NCBI GenBank assembly: GCA_949130485.1
Contig: OX422190.1
Span: 9,806,444-9,870,443, forward strand
From: Agelas oroides
Lineage: Eukaryota > Porifera > Demospongiae > Agelasida > Agelasidae
Length of the DNA: 64,000 nucleotides
Direction of reading: 5' to 3'
The translations under genes were made by a program, and so were the position numbers. Below are positions 36,801 through 46,700 of this stretch, in pieces (position 1 is the first letter of the stretch; the number at the start of each line of letters is the position of its first letter). The notes under the pieces are model-generated. The model searched no databases. It saw nothing but the letters and a program-made list of their open reading frames with translations, and was not told the origin of the DNA.

Positions 36801-37259
36801 GGGGGGGGGAGTTTTGCAAGCCAGACCTGTTCCATTTTGCAGCACTGATTGCTTCAAGTAGTTATCAACACTACAAAACTGGGGAGGGGGGTGGGGCTGC
36901 ATGTGAACAGGGCTAGCAGTTAGACAGTTGAGCTTCTCAACCAGGAAATAGTCTACAACCAATCAATCAATCAAATTTCATTTTGTATACACTCTACTCT
37001 AGAGTCCCATGTAGCCTCGTCCCCGGGCTCCTCCAGTTTTTCAGTTGTACATTATGTAACTGAAAAGCCAAGGAGAAGCCTGGGAATGAGGCTACTGTAG
37101 TCTTATTCCCAGATCCTCAGGGTAAAGGCTGGGAATGAGGTTATATGTCATTACCATATTTGGCAATACGTAACATTATCATTTCACTCTGCAGTTGTTG
37201 TTGGAGTTACAGTTCCCCTGACAATGAACCATCATGATGGTGATGAACCAAACCAATGA
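33860..37259 (+). CDS. VAMP/synaptobrevin-like R-SNARE, paralogue 6
   Basis: Exons: exon 1 ends 33861 (AACAAGAT|GTAAGT); 34181-34217 (SKVDALHQKVGE); 34758-34836 (VKGVVADNLEKVQMRGERIDEL..., zero-layer Arg in QMRGER); 36187-36266 (ALLRSGAKDFKKVGV...AYER); 36609-36678 (70 nt, TKRCKWITLITLILIL...VTVIVVA, TM); 37195-37259 (IVVGVTVPLTMNHHDGDEPNQ, stop). About 110 aa. The region around exon 1 and exon 3 is very like gene 3, its probable closest relative, yet gene 6 keeps the TM. The TM exon is 3n+1. A phase-0 cassette at 37563 could give an alternative TM-less end. Confidence 0.83.
34919..34982. mobile_element. Hairpin MITE copy with 9-bp target duplication
   Basis: TAGTCTCGTTCCCAAA...TTTGGGCACGAGACTA, flanked by perfect CCCATACCC duplications (34910-34918, 34983-34991). 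It lies in the intron after exon 3 of R-SNARE gene 6. Confidence 0.8.
36002..36165. repeat. 24-bp tandem repeat, ~7 copies
   Basis: The unit GACAATGTTCTTGAAGGGTT plus AATT is repeated with two internal deletions of GACA-type segments. It ends about 20 bp before the acceptor of R-SNARE gene 6 exon 4. Confidence 0.85.
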
Positions 37260-37562
37260 CCATCTGGTATGGGACTGTACTCAAATGATTCTGTGATGGT
37301 TGCCATCATCATTTTCAGTTCATGTTGAGTACATTATATCACAGATACGGAGCATCTCATTCCCAGATCTTCCCTGCCCCATTTTTCACGGCATACGAAA
37401 ACCCTCCATGCACTTTCTCCAAATTGATCAAGTGTAATTGAAGGCGAGAAAGGCCAGGGAAGGTGGCTAGTCCAGACTCCATTTGGAAAGATCAAATTGG
37501 GATTTGGGTACGAGACTAGCTAGGTCTTTCTAGTCTGACATCCATCTTCTCCTCCCCTGTAG

Positions 37563-37595
37563 CTGTGGTGCAAGAAGCAACGAACTATTCCCTAA
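37563..37595 (+). other. Possible alternative TM-less last exon of R-SNARE gene 6
   Basis: After the acceptor CCCCTGTAG, phase 0 reads LWCKKQRTIP and a stop. The DNA resembles the gene 3 tail exon (CTG...TGGTGC...AAGAA). Splicing from exon 4 (phase 0, donor after 36266) would skip the TM. This is a similarity-based guess; no transcript is known to me. Confidence 0.3.
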
Positions 37596-38160
37596 TAATG
37601 TCTGCAGCTATAATTTGTGTGTCAATTTTTACTGCACACCAACATGTGTATCTGAATGCTCATGTCCATATTTGTACACTGCCGGCTGGCACCACAGATC
37701 AGAGGATCTAGGAGGTAGGACGTGGTTGACCGTTGCTAATTGAAACAACTGAGGTCAACACTAATTGATCTTGGATATATTGCAAGGTAGAAAGTTTTGC
37801 TTTTTCTCAATGACTGGACCCAGCCTTGAATCTTGATAAAAACTGGGCCCCCCTCAGTAAAAGTACTAGTCGAGAGAGCTGATGCGAAAAATCAATTAGT
37901 AATGACTTCAGCCATTTTAATTTGTGAAGTTGTTCTACTATGATACCTCCACTGCAGCGCAGCATTAGACTCGCACGTAAGAGTCTGGCCCGCGAGACAA
38001 GCGCGCGCAGCATGATATCTGCGCTCACCACGCCGCGCGCCAAGTACTAGGTGCGCACGTGCGCCTGCTGGAATTTGATGTAATAACCTGGCGCCTGGCG
38101 CATGGCGCGGGGGGGTACTTTCTTTTGCTAGCTGCGCAAGCCTACAGCAACTGCTGCAAC

Positions 38161-41100
38161 ATGTAAGTCTGTTTGTAGACAGTGAATATCGTTGATTGTA
38201 TTTAAGCTCACTACTCACCTGACTATATGTCAACCTCACGTATAAACTAGTGTATGTTATTAGAGTATGCCTGTGTGTTTATCACACAACGCTGACAGTC
38301 GCCGTGATAATTTTAGTGTAACCTCGGGAGTTGAATTTTTCAACCAGATTTAGTCTCATCTATCTTGTGTCTGTGTTGTGTGTGTGAAGAACGTCTTATG
38401 TGATCTGGTTTGCAGGTCAGGGTTCAGTGCAATTAATGAGAAGGTCCACCAGGTAAGCCCTGCAAGAGGTTGTCCTGTCAAAGCTGAGATTTGGAAAAAA
38501 ATTGTGTGTTGTCACAGATCATCCCCTCCAATCGCTCGAGTTATAGGTTCGAAGGTCAAACAGTAGCCGTGCATTTTATTGATTTCTTGATGCTCTGAGT
38601 TCATCTTGATCAGTTCATTAATCACTTGATTCCATTTTGACCACAGTCACGAATGGTTCTACAGGCAATGCACAAGTGACTACCCCTTGGACATGACCAT
38701 GAATGTCAGGGAGACTTCACCATCTTTGTTGCTAGGATATGGCAGTCGTTGAATTCCGTTATCGACATCCCAAACAAAATAACTTGCCTCATTTGCAATC
38801 ATCGTCACATGTACAAAAATGATGAGTGGTCAGTGTAGTTGGGAGTAGTCTGTTTGAGAGGCAGAATTAAACATACAGTGATTTCTGATGATAAAGGACA
38901 AATTTGTGCCTAAACATGTAAATTTGATGAGTGTCAATAATTGTTATCAGATGGATTTTCCAGGTACATGTAGACTAGCCTAGTCCCCAGGCTCTCTCCT
39001 CGACAACTTTTCCCGCAGATGTTACCAGACTCTCTCCTCCCCCCCGTTTTTGAGGAGAGAGCCTGGGGACGAGGCTACATGTAGACTTGTATTTTGATAC
39101 ATTGCTGGCTTCACTCACTGGGTTGCTTTGGTCATGTGACTGCAGTTGAATGAATACACAGCTGTTCTTGGGCTCAAGGTGACCAATCAAATTGAAGATT
39201 GGCATCCATTGTACAGCTGTTCTTGGGTTCAAGACAACCAATCAAATTGAAGAGTAGCATTCATTGGAACAGCAATTTTACCACTACAGATGACATTATG
39301 AGATTCAACACAGACTAATTTGTAACATTAGACTTATAGTTACCAGCCGGCAACACTACCACAAGCCCAAGAATTCTTGTGAGCCACCACAACCAGAGAA
39401 TTCTGGCTGTGTCACCAGAGACTTCCTTCATAGATCTAGGACAGAGGAGGAAGGACACGATCATGTGATGGCGACTATTAACTGACATTCCAAAGCCAAG
39501 AAGTGTGGATGCAAGCTAAACGAACGACTATATGGACAAAGTTGCGATGGGTGCAATGGGCGTACATGGTTTTCGACAAGGTTGAAGATGTTAGGCACTT
39601 ACAATGGCCTCCTGTGACTCACCTTGCATCAAACTGGCAACTTACAAGCTTAGCCTGCGAGGTGAGTCATAATAACCAATTTTGACTAGCTAGATAGCTT
39701 CAGCTTAGTCGAAAACCCTATGCACCCGTCGTGACTTAGCCATAGAGCAATCCTTGTAGCTTCCATCCACAATTCTTGCCCTTGGAATGTCATCAGAGCA
39801 CACTAATTGTCGCTACGACATGACGTCATGTCCTCCCTCCTCTAGATCCAGGCACAGGAGTACTGAAAGAATGGAAACCTGGGAATGAGGGCTGGGAAGC
39901 TGAAATTAAACTCTTCACTAGAGATTTCAAGTTTGTTGTCACTCAAAAGTGGCGCATGCACACGATGATGGACATGTTTTTGACTGCGCCTGGCCATCCT
40001 CAGCATCCCTTCCAAACAGTTATGGTGCTCAGTGTCTGGCCCATGGCTCGACTTCTCCCTCAACTGAGACGGTGAACAGTTAGAAAATGAACTGGTCCAG
40101 TGTGTATGGGCACTTGAACCTGTTTGGCTGTTAAATGCTTTACCCACTCGGCCGCGTGGTCGCCTATTGTTTATCATAGTATTAATATTGACATTCTACA
40201 TGACTGACCTGACCTGACCTATGTTTGTTGTTTGTTTGTTTGTTTGTTTGTTTGTTTGTTTGTTTGTTTGCTTGTCATTGCTAGTTGAAGGGATTAGCGC
40301 TGGACAATATACGTAAGGTGGATCAGAGAGGAGAAAAGATTGAAGACTTGGACGAGAAAGCAAGTAAGTACATATTACGCATTGCATACACAATCTCACT
40401 AGCCAGGCATTCACAGACAACTTTATATGGTATATACTGTATCATCAAACTGACCAATGGTGTCACAGCATTAAGAATGAGAGGAACCACTCAACAAGGG
40501 TTCTCTACTGATTTCAAGTCGATCCCTAATGGCGCTCTGGCAGCACATACTGAGTGGCTGCCAGATGTGTGACTGAGTCATTCAGTACCACCTGTGCAGT
40601 ACATCTAGAGGATTGTGAGGGCTGGTGGTTGTCCGGTTGTCGTAGCTCAGTGGTAGTGGCTTTTCACTTTCACGTCATAACATCAAAATCTTGAAAGTTA
40701 TGATGTTTGTTTGAATAGCCTTATCCCCAGACCTCTGTTCAGCTTTTGTTGGTACTGCAAGCAAGAGCCGGGTGAGGGGACTGGGAACGAGGCTAAATGT
40801 TGTGTGAGAGTTTGACTACAATTGCAGACAGTGATGCTTGTCGAACTTTTCACCAGCTAAAGGAAACAGTTTTATGCTGCTTACTGCACCAGTACAGTGA
40901 TGTTCTCGAGGCAGTCTTGTTAGTCTCACAAGCCAGACCCAACCAACCCCAGCACAGGTATGGAAAGTGAGGTTAGCCTCATTCACAGGAGCCTGGGAAC
41001 GAGGCTATGTGAGTTTGGTTAAGTCTGGCGTTCAAGATTAGTTGCTTGTCAGACATCTCCAAGGTTACAAGACAAGGAGAGGAAACAAGAAATTGATGTA

Positions 41101-42306
41101 CAAACTCTAACACTTGCAGGAAGTGAACAGTCACTCTTATTAAATCACAAACATACTTTAGGTATTAATTAGCATCCCAAACAAAATCGAACCTTGTCCA
41201 TGCTCAACAAATTAAGACTTCAACCATTTGCTGCAGCTGCTACTGTCGTATTTATTCATTAGACACTGTGATGTTATTCACTTCAGACGATGCTTGGGGG
41301 GAGGCGTTTATTAGAGAAATGTGGTCTCCTTTTGTCACATACTGTGAAAGTTAGGGGTGAGGGGGAGCCAGTGATTTGACCGTTCACCAGACCGTTTCCC
41401 TCGTGAGAGGGTGGGATCTGGACACTATTTTGGTCCCCACTATGGTATGAGGAGGATGGGAGGGCCGGCAATGGTATGCATAGTAAAGAACAAATTACTC
41501 ATGAAGTACAATATGTCTAAGATCTAATCAGCACAGCTGACTCCTACATGTTCAGACAGCAGTTTGAAATGTAGCCTCGTTCCCAAGCTCCTGTCCAGCT
41601 TTCTGTACTGACAAAAGTGCTGAAAAGCTGAGCATGAGACTGAAATGCTAGTTTTAAGTATAAAAGGTCCACAACATGTTCTGAAGCATTTCAGTGGTAC
41701 CTTTGTGTGAATCAAAGGGTTGCTGGGGTAGTACCTTTACGTCTTATGTCACTAGAACTTAATCTTTCGGAATTACTACCTATACATCCCTCAATAAGCA
41801 TGATTGGCAACAACAGGTACCTGGCAACAAGCCTAGGTGAATGATTTAACCTTGAGAGAGCGGGACAGACGAATATTTGATAACAGAAAGTTTGTCATGC
41901 AGCAAACATGGCTCAAGATGTAGGGTCTACAAACCATGGCACCCTAAATCCATTGTTGTATGTTGTGTGTCATGTATCATCTGTGTCCAGGTATCTTGGA
42001 GTCGAGTGCCAATGAGTTTAAGAAGACGTCAAAGGAAGTGAGGAAGAAGCATCAGTGGGCGTACTACAAGGTGAGTGGCTCGTAGCCTCATTCCCAAGTT
42101 GCTCGTAGCCTCATTCCCAAGTTGCTCGTAGCCTCATTCCCAAGTTGCTCGCAGTCTCATTCCCAAATTGCTTGACTCTTATGCTCCTAGGTAGCTTTGT
42201 GTTACCGTGTCCACATTTTCATTGACCCTTCCCTTGTGCACACACACACACACACACCATGTACACACACACACCATGTACACACACACACACACACACA
42301 CACTCA

Positions 42307-42347
<41 letters not shown>

Positions 42348-43260
42348 CACACACACACACACACTCACACCACACTCACACTCACTCACACACACACAGT
42401 GCTGCATCATCTGTACAATCGTAATTCTTGTCATTCTCGCAATCATTATAGCAAGTAAGTTTATACCTACAAGATAGGGCTAGAACAATTAGTCAATTTG
42501 TCAGTTACATTGTTGACTACAATTGTCGACTGAGTTGAAATTTAGCTTCAAAGTAATGTTATGATGGCCAGTCATACATCCTGAACATGTCAGCTGCCAC
42601 GATATATCATATGTCGTCATGTCATGACATAAAGTAGTCTTGACATGATATGACATAAGCCAAGTCTATATCGATATTTTTAAAAGTGTGCATTTGCATG
42701 ATTACTTAGCTGGGATTTACCTGAACGCACAAGAAGCTGACACAGAATGCTTTTTTTTTAAGCCAATCGACTTGTGAAAGCTAGGTCACATGTACTCGTA
42801 ACTTACCAAACACTAGCATACTAAATTAATGAGTCACTTAAGACTTTTTTCATGCAGTGATAGATTAAAATTTCAGAAATGAACTTCACGTCATGACATA
42901 TCATGACATAAAATTACATGACATAATATTATTACAGTCAATTATGAATATCCTCTACTTGTTTGGGCCCTACCACTAAAGTTGGGGGGAGGCAGGACAG
43001 TCTTGTTCCCAGACTACTTTAGTAACGAGACTTGGGGGGGTGGTACATGTAAATTTCTGTCCACCATGCACTATCTATTACAAACTGATCAATCATTCCC
43101 TAATTTGAATTATTTCATTCCCAAAGTTGACAAACTTGTGTGTATGCTGTAGTTGTTTGTGCTAACACTCTGTAGCTACTTCTAGTATTTTCAGTCCTTA
43201 ACGCAGTATCATTTTTCCTATTTTACAGTTATTGTTGCGGTGGTGCTCACACGTCACTAA
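38161..43260 (+). CDS. VAMP/synaptobrevin-like R-SNARE, paralogue 7
   Basis: Exons: exon 1 ends 38162 (TGCAACAT|GTAAGT); 38416-38452 (SGFSAINEKVHQ); 40285-40363 (LKGLALDNIRKVDQRGEKIEDL..., zero-layer Arg in DQRGEK); 41991-42070 (SILESSANEFKKTSKEV...WAYYK); 42400-42454 (TM: CCIICTIVILVILAIIIA); 43229-43260 (IIVAVVLTRH, stop). About 94 aa. Two Cys sit at the start of the TM, a usual VAMP palmitoylation position. If the 55-nt TM exon is skipped, the last exon is read in phase 0 as LLLRWCSHVTK and a stop at 43264, resembling the tails of genes 3-5. Exon 5 follows a long (CA)n acceptor tract. Confidence 0.84.
38976..39077. mobile_element. Hairpin MITE copy with 9-bp target duplication
   Basis: TAGCCTAGTCCCCAGGCTCTC...GAGAGCCTGGGGACGAGGCTA, flanked by CATGTAGAC on both sides (38967-38975, 39078-39086). 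In R-SNARE gene 7 intron 2. Confidence 0.8.
40091..40168 (-). mobile_element. tRNA-derived SINE head
   Basis: Read on the minus strand it has an A-box (GGCCGAGTGGG) and a B-box-like GGTTCAAGTGC about 35 bp apart, as in tRNA-Ser/Leu, but no convincing full cloverleaf. Best read as a tRNA-derived repeat. Confidence 0.45.
40545..40680 (+). mobile_element. SINE-like repeat with tRNA-like part
   Basis: CATACTGAGTGGCTGCCAG...CACCTGTGCAGTA followed by GGTTGTCGTAGCTCAGTGGT (A-box-like). The first part recurs at about 61471-61530 and the tRNA-like part recurs inverted at 61361-61436. Confidence 0.5.
42078..42169. repeat. 23-bp tandem repeat, 4 copies
   Basis: The unit GCTCGTAGCCTCATTCCCAA plus GTT is repeated four times directly after the exon 4 donor of R-SNARE gene 7. 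It contains the MITE terminal motif TAGCCTCATTCCCA. Confidence 0.85.
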
Positions 43261-43264
43261 ATAA

Positions 43265-43779
43265 TGACATTTTGTAAATAGATTCGTTTCGTAAAACTGT
43301 TTCATCAATTTTTATACAAATTCATTCAATCATTTTTTCCCTCACAAACTTATCAAGTTATGTTCAGCTTCTTTTGTAAAATTTTAGTACACTTTCTTAT
43401 AATTAGATCGTAGATCATATTCATGACATTGACGTGCATAGTGGATTATAATGTCAAGCCTGTTTATTTGCACATGGGACCTGGGAGCAGACGATCGAAC
43501 TCTCAAAACCTATGTTTCTTTACAAAATGCTCCCCCTGTTCGTGCAAAGAGACAAACCTAAGTTCAAATGCAACGTGCTATATCACAAAGTTTCATCAAA
43601 ACTTGACTGTAGCGATCGTGTGTGTAATTTACTTGCATGTGTCAGCAGCATACACTGTTCATGAACTAAACTCACGAAAGTTACTCTTCATCCATTTACA
43701 TAATTGAAGAAACAATAAATCAGTGAGATTACAAGGCCACACACATGTACCGGTATGTAGAAACATGGTCGTCTGTTAG
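43265..43779. other. Convergent 3' region, R-SNARE gene 7 / MIIP-like
   Basis: Holds the 3' UTR of R-SNARE gene 7, with an AATAAA at about 43711. No supported coding exon. Confidence 0.45.
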
Positions 43780-46700
43780 CTACAATTTTCTGAGCTTTTT
43801 TATAGTCCGAGATCGGAGGTTATACTCCGTTGAGTGAGAGGTGTTCAGAAGATCTCGAGATCTCTTACAACTGCACAATGCACCTTCTCTCTGAAAGTAC
43901 AGACAAGAAAAAGGAGGATTCAGTAGCCTCATACCCAGTCTGCAGGGGGGGAGCCTGGGTACCAGGGGTCTCTGATTCAGAGGAACTTGTGAACATACAC
44001 TTGAACTCCTCCTACAAACACCAATTAATGATATCTTTGCCCTCAATTGAAAGCATTGTGGTTACCGTAATGTAGCAGCATCTCGTGTGTAACTTTGCAC
44101 AAACAATTGATTTGTAAACACTGATGGAGTATATTCACAAAGGTTTAAGATCACAAAGTAGGTAGCCTAAAAATTGTAAAGGTTTCTCACACACAAAATC
44201 TATCAGTTGTCTGCACTAGTTATATCGAGAGGTTCCTAACAGAAACGGGTGGTAACGAGGCCTACATTTATCTTGCCAAGTACGATATTTGGACGTACTT
44301 GAAATTGGTTAAAATTTTAATGCAACGTTATGTTGATACCCTGATCACCTTCATCAGGCAGAAAACTACAAACTTTGATTTGATTTTGAGCTACAAGCTT
44401 TTGTTTGATTTTGATTCGATTTTGAGCAATTTTGAGCAGCATACAGTAATCAAACTAGGTGAAATTACGAACCACTGCTACCTTGACCCTCAAGTTGTAT
44501 ACAAGCCTGCATGTAGTTGAGCTACATGTACCAATAAAGCATTGAAGCATATCAAAACTAAAAGATCGTTTTCAATGAGCACCAGTGTTGTTTAGTGTAT
44601 TAGAATGTAAACTATAATATTACAAAAATCCACAAACAGCATCAGTATAATATCAGCAAGCACTTTTCACTGAGGTGGCTATACACTTTCAATGTTGTCA
44701 AGTAGCCTTGTTCCCAGGCCCCACCCCCAGCTTTCTGTTGCTTGCAGTATGGAAAAGCGGGAGCGATGGAAAGCTGGGCGGGGCCTGGGAACGAGGCTAG
44801 TTGTCGAGTTGGTACCACCTATCTCGGCTGAAGAATCATGACACACACATGGAAATAGCCTCGTTCCCAGGCCCGTTCAAAAAATCAGAAACAGGCCTGG
44901 GAACGAGGCTAACATGGACAGTGAACTTACCGGCGTGCTCCTAGCCTTGCCGTCCAGGGCTGACTTGAGGTCGATGGAAGATTGCGGGGGTACGACAGAC
45001 GGTTTGGCTGTCTCCCATCCAGCAAGACAGTGCTGCACAAACAGTACACACATCTCATCAGCAACATGTGGTCATGTGATGTTCAACCAATCATAAAACA
45101 GGATAAGAAATACAACTACCCTACTACAAAGTATATGGATAAGGCCAGCCATCTGACCGCCTTTCTTGTATGAAATAACCATCCCTACTCCCGGTCACCG
45201 GACACATTTCAACCATTACCAGACCTCATCACACACATGTTGACAACTGGTACACTATGGCAATCATCTTGTGGTGTACCTGTGACAGACCCATGGAGTC
45301 AGTCGGGTCGAAGCTTCGTCTTCTGTGAGGCCTCACCTTGTAGGGAGCTAGCAGAGAGGAGCGGGGGACACTTACCCTGTGCATGGGACAGACAGTGAGG
45401 GAGTAAGGGAGGGGGTGGGACATATATAAGTAGTATAACATGCAGACATCCATTTACACACATACCTCACGTATCGTGTTGGTGAGGGCTTACTCTTCCT
45501 CACAGACAGGACAGTGGGACATACCTCACGTATCGTGTTGGTGAGGGCCTACTCTTGTGTTTCCCCTCACAGACAGGACAGTGGGATGATAAGGAGTCGG
45601 AACAATGGTGGACAGGGACGGGAAACAGACGATCGTTCAGAACATAACTGCTCGTACCTGTGTGGTGTGTGTGTGGGGGGGGGATCAGCTTATTGGAACA
45701 TGGCCCAATGTTTGTATTACACTTCATATTGTTGTGTGTCATCAATTGTGCTGATATATGTACCGTTGTATGTAAACACTCCCACCACAGTGTGGGCTAA
45801 TGAAACATTCCAATGTACGAATATCAAACTCTGGAAAAATACCATGATTGGCAGCCATAGTACATATTGTCATGTCTGCCTCATACCCAGGTCTTCTCCC
45901 CCAATGTTTGTTACTCTCTGACATCAGTACTGCAAGTGATCAAAGCTGGGGTGGGTAGTCCTGGGTATGGGGCTTGGTTCTTACATGTCAGAGAAGGGAG
46001 TGTTACTGAGTGGATACTGAACGTAGCTGGAAGACTGATAGTACAGAATGTTCCACCATGGTCCTTCATTGGTTGTACAAATGCACGAAACTGACCTACA
46101 CTAAGCTGGTTTAACACTTGACTTCAGAATAATCAAATGTTTACTAACTCATGTACAGTGTACATGTACCCACATGAAATTAACTCATAATGACTTTGTA
46201 TGTACTAACTCATGTACAATATTGTCATGTCTGTTCTTACACCCAGGTCTTCTCCCCCAACACACTCACTTGCAGTACCTCCCTGACATTAGCCTAGTTC
46301 CCAGGCCTTATTCTAATTCGGCCTGTTTGAAAAAACCAGAGAAAAGGTCAAACAGGTCTTGGTACTCCATGTGACAAATACTGGGGTGTGAAGGCCTGGG
46401 GTATGAGGCTAGGTTCTTACATGTTGTGCACACTGGGGTGTGAAGGCCTGGGGTATGAGGCTAGGTTCTTACATGTTGTGCACACTGGCTCCCCACTGGG
46501 TGTGAAGGCCTGGGGTATGAGGCTAGGTTCTTACATGTTGTGCACACTGGGGTGTGAAGGCCTGGGGTATGAGGCTAGGTTCTTACATGTTGTGCACACG
46601 GGCTCTCCACTGGGTGTGAAGGCCTGGGGTATGAGGCTAGGTTCTTACATGTTGTGCACACTGGGGTGTGAAGGCCTGGGGTATGAGGCTAGGTTCTTAC

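Noticed and set aside
36002..42169. CRISPR-like arrays (24-bp and 23-bp direct repeats)
   Set aside because: Units are head-to-tail with no unique spacers, in introns of an animal genome; simple minisatellites.
43423..43707. 94-codon plus-strand frame after R-SNARE gene 7
   Set aside because: No splice context or family; lies in the 3' UTR region between convergent genes.
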